Source of the DNA: Tigriopus japonicus
Lineage: Eukaryota; Arthropoda; Copepoda; Harpacticoida; Harpacticidae
Length of the DNA: 64,000 nucleotides
Assembly (NCBI GenBank): GCA_010645155.1
Contig: CM021318.1
Coordinates: 8,977,404-9,041,403, forward strand
Direction: 5' to 3'
The notes under the pieces were generated by a model that ran no database searches, was not told where the DNA came from, and saw only the letters and a program-made list of their open reading frames with translations. Position numbers and translations under genes: made by a program. Positions 1 through 11,589 of the stretch are shown in pieces. The stretch's first letter is position 1, and each line of letters starts with the position of its first letter.

Positions 1-1025
1 CCCAATGAGGCCCTTGAAACGGTGCGGCTCTGCACTGAATTTGAACGAAATTGCCGAAAGACGATAGAAAAAGGTGTTGGATAGCAAACATCACTTCAGA
101 ACATTGTTGCAGCATGAGATAGCGCTCCATTTCCTGCCGTTTATTTTATCATGATGCTTACTGTTCTCAGGAATTAGTCAAAACTGAGCTATTTCAGACC
201 AATGTCTCGCACAAAACTAAGAATGGATCGCAATTAAACACATGTATAACCTGAATATAATAATACCAACTTCAGACAACGGGTTCAATTATACTCAGAT
301 CAAGTTTCATGAAAATTAGGCGTCTTTTTGGTAAACTGTGGCCATGTTATTAACAATGAAACTCACAGCCACAGTATAAACACTCTTCTCCATTAAAAGA
401 AATATTATTTTCAGTCAGTACTTTATCGTCTGAAATGCCTGAAATCCAGTAGATGCCAAATATCAACATTTTGACAGGCCAAACTGAGAGGAAGCACAAT
501 ATTGAACAAATTATTCATCAACTTATGGTTGAGTTGTTGATGATTCCCTCTGAATGATTATTCATGCAGAATGGAGTAAAGAACAGATCACCTTCATGGA
601 GCACTATATTCTTCACTTTGATGGTGTTGTTAGGTTCTTATAATCTGAAACCATTAGTATTTCAGGATAAGTTGAATAGAGTTGATAATGAATGGTGAAC
701 GTGATTTACCCAAGAATGGGTTGCATTTAATTATCTCTAAGAGACAGATACACAAACTAGAGTGATGTCTAGACAATTCATTCACTGATTTGTTATGAAA
801 TATTGAATATTGAGTCCATAACACTTCCCTATCGTTCACTCCAGAGGGCCTCATTGGGCTCTCAAAAACAACAACAAACAGCTGTCTTCGCATCCTCTTC
901 TGTAAGTATATCCATGCCCAAGTGCGCCGCTGCTCCTGTTGTTCTCCTCTTCACGTCATCACTTTCTCTTTTCTCCGGATTGGTTGGTCGGATTCCACGC
1001 CCTCCCTTCTTCCCTTCCGTGTTCG
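1..1025. other. Upstream region of COG3, no gene recognised
   Basis: No reading frame here has recognisable homology or plausible exon structure. The GC content rises from about 880 onward, in what is probably the COG3 promoter and 5' UTR. An overlapping open frame between 803 and 1363 on the plus strand is an out-of-frame shadow of the first COG3 exon. Confidence 0.5.
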
Positions 1026-4000
1026 ATGACCTCCTCCTCCTCCGGTTTATTGGGCGCTCATCCTCCCACGCGGACCTCGCTGCTGTCAGCATGGGATCGT
1101 GCCGAGAACCCGTTGGCCCCATTAGACACCGCCCAAAAGGACTCGATCGTCTGTCTCCAACACGTCGCACAGCATCGACCCGCCCAGGTTGGTCCCACAC
1201 CCTATCTCAAAATGCATCTCCCGCCAATTTGTTTTCTTTAACTTCAGTTTCGGGTGGAAGACTCGGATCGCGTGGAATCGAGTCGATCCTCGTCCAAATC
1301 GTTGCCCCTGCCTCATGGAGGTCCGCCGGATGCGCATGCCCCAGACATCCCGAATCCGGATGAAATCCCACCCGATGCTCTGTTTCCGGCCATTAGTTTC
1401 CTGGAACGCCCCGGAACCCGGATCGACACGGGTCATCAGTTCTTGGAATGGCTTCACCAGATCGAACATAGTCTTCAGACCCAATCGGATGCGCCCTATC
1501 GCCATTATATCGAGCAACTCGAGCAACAACGCGATAATGCCGATCAATTACTGACCCGAGTCAATCAAGGCCTGAGTCAAATCGAGTTATTGGCCCAGCA
1601 ATACCATTTTGTGTCGGAAAAAAGCAATAGTTTGCACATGGCGTGTCAGCATTTGATGCAAGAGCAGACGAAATTATCGGCCTTGTCCGATCAGATCTCG
1701 GAGCGACTCGTGTTCTTTACCAGTGTGGACAAGATCAGCCAAAAATTGCAATCGCCAACCCTCTCCGTCAATTCCGATGTCTTTGTGGAGCAACTCGATT
1801 TGATCGATGAGTGTATTCTCTTCAATTTGGCTCATGTACGTCTCGTTTGAATCGATGATGAGTGGGTTTCCTCCAAAAATCTTATTCCCATCCTTTTGAT
1901 TTCAGCCCAATTTCAAGCAAAGTGGGGCCTATCAGGTCAAGTATCAAGCCTGCTTATCCCGCGCTTTGGGTTTGGTGCGATCCTACTCGAAATCGATCTT
2001 CGAAGCGGCCACAAATGCGGCCATGCCACCGCCGGGAACGCTTATCAAGAGCTCCCAAGACACGGCTTTTTCTCTATTTTATGGCAAGTTTCGGGCCCAA
2101 GCGCCTAAGTTGTCCAAACCCATTTCCACGATTGAGCAACGAGCTGGGCGGGCCCAAGGGAGTTCGACCGATACTTTGCCCTTGTGGCAAGAGTACGAGT
2201 CGGTGTTGAATGATTGCCAGAACACCTACTTCCAATGTCGTGGTCAGTTGTTGCAACCCAGTGTGAAATCGGCGGTCCTGGAACTGTCCCAGAAATATCG
2301 ACGCGATCATTGTGGCTTGGTTCGTGCTGGTTGTGCCTTTCTTTTGCACGTGTGTGAAGACGAGTACCAGTTGTTCCATCAGTTCTTCAACCATGACTCG
2401 GACAACCTAAAGTAAGTTCGTGGAACACTTGTTGTTCTGTTTATTAGAGATTTAAAAGTCAATTTAAAGAGGGGAAATAGTTTTGCGAAAGAGAGGCCAA
2501 ATGTTTTCTTTTGATTTTGTTACTTAATTGATCTTTACCAAACGAGAAAGTTTCTCTTTTGTGCCAGAACATTGAACTTGAGACTTGGTCGATCTGTATC
2601 AAGTCTTTTCATAATTTGATACAAGACCGCAATTGCGTCCATATTGCGTCCATAAGGCATTTCCATCAAGATGAGCTGTTGAAAATTGGTCTTGAAATTT
2701 ATTTCACCAAATCCTCAAAGCAACACCAGGTTTAGTGTAACTTTTGAAAGTCCTTGGAATTTAAATTTGACTTCTTGAGGTCAAATCAACACCGCGTTTC
2801 CTTAATGTAAATTATCATAATCTTTATTGCGAGATTTTTGGTTCGCATTGAATACAGGTTAATGTGATAAAGTACAATTTGACCTACAAATAACGTTTAG
2901 AGGGTCCTGTTTCGGTTTGATCAACGCCGTTCGAGGCCGTTATCCACTAGACATGGGAGAGGGGGTGGGAGACCTTGGATTGAACCCATGAACCTGACCT
3001 TAGCTTGGTTGCGCGATAATCAATTGCGCCTCAACCATCTCCCCTAAATCAATAAAACAAAACATTACTTTAATTTATAATTACCTCGCGTTCTTTTTAG
3101 CGCATTCTTGGAGGGTCTCTGTCAGGTGTTGTATGATACTCTGAGGCCCTTGGTGATTCACTTGCACCATCTGGAAACCCTGAGTGAACTGACCGGCATC
3201 TTGAGATCCGAGATGATTGGTCACCATTGCGCCCAGCATCCTCCTCAGTTATTATCCTTTGAGACGGTCATCTCACAACTTCTCCAAGATGTTCAAGAAA
3301 GGCTCGTCTACCGGGCCTACATCTATATTCGGACCGATATTTTGGGCTACGTTCCCGCCGGCGGAGATCTCGCCTATCCTGAGAAACTTGAAATGATGGA
3401 ATCGATCGCCGAAACCATTCAAAAGCAGAGTCCACCCGCTGGAATCCAACGAAAGAACTCCACCTCGTCTTTAATGTCGCAGAGCTCGATTGAAGTGGCC
3501 CAAATCAACGGCAAGAGCAACGCCTCGCGTAAGATAAGATTTTCATCCCCTCCGACCTCTTGATTTGGCAGAGTTCATAACTGCTTTTTTCAACAGATTC
3601 TCCGGCAGACCTCCATGGAATGTGGTATCCACCTGTACGAAGAACTTTAGTGTGCCTATCGAAGCTTTATCGTTGTTTGGAGCGAGAAATCTTCCAAGGT
3701 CTCTCCCAAGAAGCTTTAGCCGCCTGCATCAATTCTGTGTCCAATGCTGCCGATTTGATAGCCGCTAAAAAGACCCTAATGGACGGGCAATTGTTCCAAA
3801 TCAAGCATTTGTTGATCCTACGCGAACAAATCGCACCTTTCCACGTGGATTTCTCGGTCCGAGAAATGAGCTTAGATTTCAGTAAATTCAAGAACGCAGC
3901 CGCTTCTTTGTTTCATAAAAGAGGGGATATTTTAACCATGAGCTCGAGCAATGCTATTCTGGAATTCCTTTTGGATAGCACACCCGAGGTTCGAGAATAT

Positions 4001-4658
4001 TGTCGGGATTCCAGGAAGGATGTGGATAAGAAATTGAAGCAAATTTGCGAGTACTTCATTGCCAATTGCACCAAGCAGGTGGTAGGAAAGATCCTCGAGT
4101 TCCAAGCCAAAGTGGATACCCATCGGAGTCAAGATAAGACCAAGAACATCTCTCGTGAGCCTTGGGCCAAACCTGAAATCCTTCAAGATGTCTTGGCCCA
4201 ATCCCTTCGACACCTCAAAAAGCAATTCCCCGTCATTCAAAGAGCGATGCAACTTTACCTATCCAATAAAGAGACGGAGTTCATTCTGTTCAGGCCAATC
4301 CGAGTAAGACACCCTATGGATTAATTCATTTTCTATCAAATCTAATCACGCTGTTATTTCACTTTCTCAGAATAATGTCATGTCGGCTTTCATGGGGTTC
4401 ATTCACTTGTCGAAGCAAGATTATACCTCGGATGAGCAAGTGATCATTGGTTGTCCAACTCAGGAGCAGATTGCGGTCACGGTCACCTCTTTGCAATTGC
4501 AACCCAAAACCCCGCGATCTTCGGTGTCCAGGCAGAGAAGTGAGAGTCCAAATGGACCACCAAATCCAGGAGCGAATGCGCTGACCAAAACTGGTGGAGA
4601 AGCTGTGATTCACGAGAACGGTCAAAATGGAGAGACCGAGAAATCCATTGAAGAGTGA
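1026..4658 (+). CDS. COG3: Conserved oligomeric Golgi complex subunit 3
   Basis: COG3 (Sec34) is a lobe-A subunit of the COG tether, which captures retrograde intra-Golgi vesicles on the cytosolic Golgi face. My model has six exons: 1026–1187, 1248–1835, 1906–2411, 3101–3528, 3597–4303 and 4371–4658. All phases join to give about 892 aa (human about 828). The N-terminal exon carries LSAWDRAENPLAPL, matching the start of animal COG3. Exon 2 has the coiled-coil Sec34 region (FVSEKSNSLH), and later exons hold ERLVYRAYIYI, DLHGMWYPPVRRTLVCLSKL and QIAPFHVDFSV, all family landmarks. Exon 2 has no usable ATG near its start (its first open codon is GTG), so the separate first exon is needed. The C terminus carries a Ser/Pro/Gly-rich tail of roughly 60 residues absent from human COG3. 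Intron 3 (689 bp) contains a tRNA-like relic; the other introns are 58–70 bp. Confidence 0.95.
2966..3043 (-). repeat. tRNA-like (probably tRNA-derived SINE) relic
   Basis: On the minus strand this 78-nt stretch begins GGGAGAT and ends GTCTCCC plus a discriminator-like A, giving a 7-bp acceptor-type stem with one G·T pair. It holds an A-box-like TGGTTGAGGCG and a B-box-like GGTTCAATCC. The middle folds into a GC-rich hairpin rather than a normal D and anticodon arm, so a functional tRNA is unlikely. It lies in COG3 intron 3. Confidence 0.4.
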
Positions 4659-4839
4659 TACATATTTTTGATACATTATTAGTAAACTGTTTTTATGAGT
4701 TATCTAGGCATCTAATGATTGTTCTTGTTTGCATTCACATATTTTGGAGCGTGATTAATTAAAGAAACCAACAACTAGGTGAGACAAGCATTCGCTTATG
4801 ATGCGTTTAGTCAAAGTGTTATGAAAGATAGTAAGTTAG

Positions 4840-5189
4840 TTAACTACACTCGATTTCTTCAAAACCGTAGGAAACGATCCACGGGGGATTTGACGGCGAG
4901 CAAAATAACGTCTGGCCATTGGTAAAATGAATAACGACCGAGTCACCCCTGAAGATGGTAAATATACCACTGTTCAAAATTCTAACATCCGTAGCTTGAG
5001 CGTCTTCGAACATCATGTTTTCGCATGAACCAAGCAAACCATTCTCGAATATTGCTAATTCCGAATGAGAGAAAGTCTTCTGACCCTCCGTGGAACAACA
5101 ATCATCGTGTTTATCGCATAGTCGAATTTTAATGGAGCCAATCGGTGTGCTGTATTGGCCATTGACTTGCAATTCTACTTGTTCCACAT
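4840..5189 (-). CDS. Cysteine-rich terminal exon, paralogue of 6175–6527
   Basis: This is an open exon of 350 nt ending in a stop, with a clear acceptor (TTTTCAG) at its 5' side on the minus strand in phase 1. It encodes about 116 residues and aligns along its whole length with the exon at 6175–6527 (shared GSIxIRLCDK, CC, FEDAQA and FTNGQTLFCS). The paired cysteines suggest an extracellular beta-rich domain. I do not recognise the family. I found no upstream exon between 5190 and 6174, so it may be an alternative last exon of the PAN/TSP1 gene, a tandem copy of that exon, or part of a separate gene whose start I missed. Confidence 0.6.
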
Positions 5190-6174
5190 CTGAAAACAGA
5201 ACATTGTGTAAAAGAGTCTTGAAATAATTTAAGACAACAATTCTCTTTTCATTCAATTGGAAATTAAATGTTTCCTTGAGAAAGGTCGGGGAGGAGAATT
5301 GAACCTGAGCCCTTTCTTATTAAAAAATTTCTCCGGTACCTTCAAAACATGTGTCCTTTCTGTTAAAGTCAAACAATTTATGAAAATAATAAGTTTAGTA
5401 TTGAACCGACAAATTACAACAATTGACCAAATAACAGGCATGGTTGTGACTCAAGGCTTCATTCATGTTAAGACTTTAGTTGAGTTGTGACTACCTCTAA
5501 AATAGAAGCAAGCACAGTGCATGAAAGCATACAGAAAAAACCATTCACATTTGCATGAAAAAAAAAAAGATTTTGAACATTATCTCAATTTTGTCATTAC
5601 AAAAAGTTAGGGATCAGTCGTTTATTTTATATGCTATGAATTAATGAATGAACCAAAAGTGAATTTTGACGTAAACAGAGCTGAAAACTTGTAGTCAAAA
5701 GGAGTTTTGTCTTAAAAAAGTAGTTTTTCAAAAGGAGTTTCCTCATTTTTTGGCGGACCCTTACCTTCATCAACTCTTGCCAATAAAATGATGGGTTAAG
5801 TTTTTGAAACAAAAAATGACAGAATCGACTTGATGAAAAATGAAAGAAAGTAAAAAAAAAAACTCCTAGAATAATTTCAAAGCGCTAGTAATCAAAACGA
5901 ATCAAAGAATAATGAGCAGGTTCAAAACTTATTCAACCTTTTTTGTGAAACATGAATTTCTGATTCAGTTCGTGAACCACGAGTAACAATTTTCTCTTTT
6001 TGAGAAGTAACTGGAATTGTGTTTGTGAGTTTGTATTTCTTCAAGGCCCCCTAGCGGTGGTTGCTCTCATATGAATGCACAATGTTTAGATCTCGATGAC
6101 TTGAAGAAATTACAAAATGAATTAGCCGTTGTTTTACTCATATTTGTTCTTGGACCCATACCATGATTCCCGAT
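5190..6174. other. Spacer between two paralogous exons
   Basis: No gene is recognised. Near 5281–5330 on the minus strand there is a B-box-like GGTTCAATTC motif in a GGAGAA…TTCTCC context, possibly a worn tRNA-derived repeat. A minus-strand signal-peptide-like frame near 5530 is closed by an in-frame stop. Confidence 0.4.
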
Positions 6175-9100
6175 TCAAACACAATAAACAATTTCATAGT
6201 CACGATAAAGGTTCATCGGAGTAGTCGTTGGACTACAAAACAGTGTTTGCCCATTTGTGAAGTGAATCGTAACGGAATCTCCCTTGAACGTCTTGAAAGC
6301 ATTGTTTGAAACTCTGACTTCAAAAGCTTGAGCATCCTCAAAAAAGTTATGTTCGCAAGATCCGAGTCTTCCGTTCTCATATACTACTAATTCGGAAGGT
6401 GAGAAATTCTTTCGACCGTCCGTTTCACAACATTCGTCAAATTTATCGCACAAGCGAATTTGAATGGAGCCAAAGAGTGGGTTAAATCCACTTTGATCAC
6501 TAACTTGCAATTCCACTTTTTCCACCTCTGAAAACAAAATGATTACGTTTGTTCAACCAAATTTCATATCATATAAATGATATGCAAAGGACCGTTTCTG
6601 TTTAACAAAAAACTTCCCACTTGGAAGACTAGGGTAGAACTATCTGTTATTTAATTGTCGCACATAAGCTTCTTTCCATTATGCCATCAGGCATTTGGTT
6701 TTAGGATGGTGCTCAGGTAGTCAAAAATGGATGGTCGCTCACTATGGTTTTGAAGACGGAATCAGATGAATATTGTTACAAAATAATTGCTATCCCCTAT
6801 GCACTGCCCAAAAATAGTTTTTTCAAGGAAAATGGTTCTCTAGAGCTATTTGACTATGGAGTATCTGTAAATTTAAAGAGTAAGTTCTTTGGGTGTAGAT
6901 ACTCATCCAAGAAAGCCAGGGTTCCATCGGAGAAAAAACTGCCCGGTTTTTTCGGGTGGAGTTTTCGGGCGGAGTTTTCGGGTTTTTTCGCAAGAAACTG
7001 CAACTCTTGGCTTTTTTCGAATTTTTTTGTCTCAATTTCTTAAACTGCGGGAAATTATTTGAAGAATATATTTTACACGCAATATCAACAAGTAACATTT
7101 TAAAGCCAGAAAATGGCAACTTTTTAGCAACTTCCGGCATCTTTAAGGCAAAATAAAGAGTAAATTCATCCGAGCCCTATTTATAACAAATCCCCACGAT
7201 TCAAATCTTCTTCAAGAGTGCTAGGAAACCAAATTTCCACAAAAATTTAATTTAAAGTCGTTTATAGTCACCTACATAGAGGTGAGAACACTTTTGAAGG
7301 ACGATTTAGGGGCATTTAGGGCAAACAAAAGGAAAACCCCGACAAAAAAACCAAAAAAAACGAAAAACTCCGCTCGGAAAACTCGCCTGGGCGGATTTTT
7401 CGGGTTTTTTGTCAACCGGTCGGGATTGAAGCAAGGCTGAAGAAGGCCCTGAAAGAGTATTCTCCACCGCAATACTTGACCAAACCAGGAACCCCTGAAA
7501 GGGGTGGACACGAACTCCGATTTTTGAAAAAATGGTATGAGGCCGAGGCTATATTTTGAAACAATGTCATTCATTCCTTATTAACGAGTAAAACTGTTGA
7601 ACATGCATCTTGAGAGAATTCAGTCAAACTCTTTGTGCTAATATTTATTGACTAATTGTTCTTCGCCTTGATTTTAGAGGTCCCAGCACTCCTTTTACCC
7701 GTCTCATGAACGTTTGACATTCAGCTCTCCAAAGGATTTTAGTCCTCTTAACAATCAGGAAAATACATAGATGGAATCTTGCTTCACCCATTAGTCCAAC
7801 TTCTGTGAAACAATGCTAAATAGAAGTATCTGTGGTGATATCTGGAGGGTTACTCCTCTTCCATCCTCTTCAGCACCTCCACGACGCAGGAACCATTTCT
7901 ATAGGAAAATGAAGGAATGAGAATAGTCTCATTTTGAAACAAGATGGAGTCCAAATCGGAGATGTTGTTGGTTGTAACTATTGAAGGGCACTTTTGACGG
8001 TTCTGGATCAGATCAGCCATCTGATCCGGATTGGAATTGGAACAAAGGCAATCACGACGTCCTTGAGACAAAATAAGTGAAAAACATGAGGATTAAATCC
8101 TGGATTGTGGATTTGATTGAAAATGTTTCAAGTCTTGGGGCTCAAGAAGGTCAGGACCACGCAGGACTGGGGCTAAGGGTCCTTCAGGACCAGAGGATCA
8201 TGTCTTTTCATTGCAGGGATAGGCTCTACGTGCTTGATAGGGTTTGATTGATCTTCTTAGTTCTTAGATCCCTTTGTTCAGGAATTAACAATCAGATTGA
8301 TTGAAAAAATCCACACAATTCAATCTTGGTGGGAGCATTTCATTTTCAAGACTTTGAGAGGGTCCATGTAATCCGGGTTAGACTGTCAGATCACCAATTT
8401 GGGCTGACTGAGTCGAAAGGCAAATCAAAATATTGAGCCCATCCATTGCTAGTAGGCACACCTGATATGTTTCGAAGTCATCTTAATTTGTTCTTCATTT
8501 GATGGAATTCTTGACATTGAGGACTTGTTTCTTTGTTTTATGTGGACCTTAATGCGAACGGAGATTCCTCTTGGAAAGGAACCAAATTTACCCCAGAAAC
8601 TCTCCTCTGGATCAAAACGGGGATTTTTATGGCGCTCATCCATTAGACAACTTGAACAACCTAAAAATATCTTACCTGTCCTTGAATTATCCTGAACTAA
8701 AAGACACAACCATATAATAAAAGAAATTCGAGGATGGAACATCATTTATAGATCAATGGCAAGGTGACACAACCTAAAACAAACTTGATTTCATACAAAG
8801 TTTGGCATGTGTTAGTTAAGTTCAGGATAATACATGGATGGGTTCAATTGTAAGTTCAAAGATATTAATAAGACGTTCAAATCGGATAATAGATAAGCTC
8901 GGAAAACCCCGCTATTTTGTTGTTGATAATTCAAGGAATGGTAAGATATTCTTAAGTTGTTCAAGTTTTGTAATGGATGAGCATAAGGAAACTCCCCGTT
9001 TTGGTCCGTGGGAAAGTTTGTTCTTAATCCTTTTGCGGGAAAAGAGGAATTTGAGCTCGGATTCCGGTCCATATTCGTTCTCTTTGCTTTAGTTAGGTCT

Positions 9101-10689
9101 ATCACTTCCGAAGGTTGTAGCAGGTAACCTAGTCATCATCAGATTTAATTTGATCACTTTGATCGTCATCTTGTAGAAAAGACACCTTGTGGGGGGTTCA
9201 CTCGCACTCCATGATGTGGTCATTCATTCACTATTTTATTCACTCGTTCTTGGCTGAACTTAATGTCTTCGAAACACACACATCAGACTGATTTTGGGGC
9301 GTGGGGTTGACCTTTACCAAGGCTAGGACTTGGCTGGACCCGCTTGAAACACAGAAAACTCCGATTGGCGCACTATCTTTTGGACTCTTGGTCGATTTCC
9401 GTTTGATTTTCCACTCCCAACATGGCCGTTTCTACTTCTTGTTTACTTACGAACTCTCGGCCTCATCCGTGTGAGGTTGCGAGCTAGGAAATTCCGCGAG
9501 TTCGTATCCAGTATTTATACTATTATATAGGTTATCCCTGACCAAACTAAGACTACGTAGGCCACTCAAGACAAGCAAAGTCTTGTTTGTAAAAGAACAC
9601 AACCGAAGTTATGCTACAAAACACAATTCTCATCAAGTCCCTTTTTTCTGGCTTTTTGAAGCTCAAAAATGAACTAAGCTTCAATGAGAAAGGTAGGTAG
9701 GTGATTTGAGCTGCATATCTGTCTGACTAATGGAAACTGCTCCAACGGCACATGTTCCGGCTTGAGACTCGAAACACACATCGACCAAAAATCATTGATA
9801 GTTTATTCTAAAAATCCCAAACTCTTATCAGATGTAATGAAATGAAAAGTTAATTATAGCAAGCAGAAAAATGTCTGTTTCACAGGCTTTGTAAATGAAA
9901 TGCAGTCAGTAAAATAAATTTTGTCCGCAGGTGTTTGTTTTCGGGTCAACACTAGTTCACGTGATTCAAAATAAAATCGAGCAAAACAGGCTAAATACGA
10001 AGTGTATACAAATCGTTACACCAAAAGTATTTGATAAGTATTTAGATTGACTTTTACCGAATATCAAAATGAATGAATTTTGAAACTGTAATTCAAAAAT
10101 TAAAAATAGAAATCATATTGATAACTAAGAAACAACTACGACAACTCCCTTGATTGTAAATCGTACTTGGACAAAGCTTACTACACGGCCTGGATTCCAG
10201 TTGACCGCCAGGGCCCTCACACCCATCATTTCCACCATACTGGGCAATGCCTTGACAGGTTTCCTCTCTGAAGTCGTTTTGTGAACAAGTTCCACATTCC
10301 ACCCAGGGTTGCCATTCCCAAGACGAATGTGTTTGTTCTATGAGGAATAAAACATGTTCTCACCATGTCCATTTTTTCCACCCAATTTTATTGATCATTT
10401 CACCTTGTTTCTTTCTGCGCATCAGAAAGACGACCATTTTGGGACCGATTCCAAATTTGAGCCACATTCCAGAGGCCAGTTGACATGTTCCATTGTCGAA
10501 TGCAAATGCATCACAATCAGGTTGACTGAGACATAAAGCATTGCAAACAATGCGAGAGGTTGTCAAATCACTCAAAATTAAAGCACTTTCCCAGGATGAA
10601 ATGTCTGTTTCAATTCGGTCAAAATGTTCCATTTGAAAAGCTTGAATTACGTACTGAAAAGACAATGTTATTACCAGCACTCTGATCAT
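6175..10689 (-). CDS. Secreted PAN/apple–TSP1 protein with cysteine-rich C-terminal domain (gene model)
   Basis: Exon 1 (10404–10689) starts with ATG and a hydrophobic signal peptide (MIRVLVITLSFQYVIQAF). It is followed by a short PAN/apple-like segment with CNALC, CDAFAF and C spacing. Exon 2 (10167–10337) encodes a thrombospondin type-1 repeat (WEWQPWVECGTC…RPCSKLCP). Both donors are phase 1. The next minus-strand exon with a matching phase-1 acceptor and a stop is 6175–6527, a 117-residue cysteine-rich domain of unknown family. The three exons join in frame to about 269 aa. Exons 1 and 2 belong together with good confidence. Linking them to 6175–6527 across a 3.6-kb intron is inference; that intron holds the 2.05-kb transposon at 7486–9540. 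The product would be extracellular, and the ligand is unknown. The exon at 4840–5189 could serve as an alternative end. Confidence 0.55.
6918..7182. repeat. AT-rich repeat with YAGGG-type ends
   Basis: The left side starts CAGGGTTCCATCGG and the right side, read on the minus strand, starts TAGGGCTCGGATGA. The interior holds repeated TTTTCGGG blocks, and similar blocks occur inverted at 7330–7405. The right end and part of the interior recur in the CDC23 intron at 20100–20476. The ends resemble hAT termini, but I see no target duplication. Confidence 0.3.
7479..9547 (-). mobile_element. 2.05-kb DNA transposon, left copy
   Basis: The element occupies 7486–9540. It starts CAGGAACCCC and ends ATCCCTG, so both termini read CAGG…CCTG. 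It is flanked by the direct repeat ACCAAAC at 7479–7485 and 9541–9547. A nearly identical copy lies in the opposite orientation at 38360–40410. A subterminal motif GGAYACGAACTC occurs inverted near both ends. Read on the minus strand it holds a TATA box close to its start, a splice-donor-like site about 70 bp on, an internal palindrome (about 8560–9060), and a 70-codon open exon ending at 7850. No transposase is visible, so it is probably non-autonomous. It lies in the inferred large intron of the PAN/TSP1 gene. Confidence 0.8.
7850..8061 (-). CDS. Open exon inside the transposon, possibly LysM-like
   Basis: On the minus strand an acceptor (TTGTCTCAAG) is followed by 70 codons and a stop, in phase 1. 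The segment NNISDLDSILFQNETILIP resembles the C-terminal half of a LysM repeat (NN…LIP pattern), with four or so cysteines around it. The second copy at 39835–40046 differs at seven residues but at few silent positions, which does not suggest protein-level constraint. It may be a captured host exon; whether it is expressed is unknown. Confidence 0.35.
9548..10166. other. Intronic or intergenic spacer
   Basis: This stretch is AT-rich with no recognised gene. In the preferred model it belongs to the last intron of the PAN/TSP1 gene. Confidence 0.4.
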
Positions 10690-11589
10690 GCTGAAGGTTA
10701 GTTTTGACTGAGTTATCTTCTTTCAACATTGTTTGATTTTGTGTATTAGGTCTAAGTAAAATTTGGGTGGCATGTGAGTGTCACTTGGTTTAAGCCCTCA
10801 TTATTATTTTGACTTCTCAGGCTAATATTCAGACTGTTGGGAAGACTGGAATTCTGGGAACCTAAACAAGTCAAGTCAAAATTCACGAAAAGAAAGGCTA
10901 CTTTTTTAACGATCTACAGTATTTAACAAGAGAACGTTAGGTTTTGCCAGCCCTGAAGGGCCAAGACAACTATCGCCAGATACACGTAATAACGATGTAC
11001 TTTCCACTAAATTGCGATTTGAATGGACAAACATTGGGAATCTATGACTTACAGAAGGGAGTTGCCATCAAAATAACCGTAAATTCAAAATATTTTTGAT
11101 TTTGAAAAGCAACTGAATCGATGAGGTCGTGCGTTGTGATGGGTTTCCTTTTTAGTGCACAGGTTTTCGTACTACGAGAAGTGTTTCGGTTTCAAGCAAC
11201 TTGCTTCTTTCCCACCAACAAGGAAAGTTCCGAGGTAGAATTATGAGATATTTTATTAGATCAGATTTAACAATCTGTTTGACCTCTTACATATTTTTTT
11301 TGTTTGGAAAATCTGGATGTGAAGCGATTACATGCTAACCAAATGCATATTTGCATATTTTTCCGTTTCCATGACGAAAAACGACAATGGTTTCTTTTTC
11401 AACCACGGCCTGTCAAGAATCAAGGCAAATGGGAAAGAAAATAAACTTGATAAACACAACACGTGAGTTGTTCTCGAAGGAATGTGATTATATAATTTAA
11501 AAATATATTTTGATTGTTTAATGTCTTGACTTGATTTTCCAGATCATTTTGTTCAAAAAAAGTCATGCTTGGGACAATCTTAAATAGTA
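10690..11589. other. Intergenic region upstream of the PAN/TSP1 gene
   Basis: No coding exon is recognised. The sequence immediately upstream of 10689 is the presumed promoter of the minus-strand PAN/TSP1 gene. Confidence 0.4.

Noticed and set aside
803..1363. 186-codon plus-strand frame overlapping COG3
   Set aside because: Out of frame with the COG3 exons, which have homology; composition is that of a shadow.
2966..3043. Functional tRNA gene
   Set aside because: D and anticodon arms cannot be drawn in the usual form; the acceptor stem and promoter boxes alone are not enough.
5500..5560. Signal-peptide exon for the cysteine-rich exon at 4840–5189 (minus strand, MVFSVCFHALCLLL)
   Set aside because: An in-frame TAG follows directly and no donor in the needed phase is present.
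7486..7510. Helitron 3' end (hairpin ACCCCTGAAAGGGGT before CTGG)
   Set aside because: The hairpin is at an end that also carries a target-site duplication, which Helitrons do not make.
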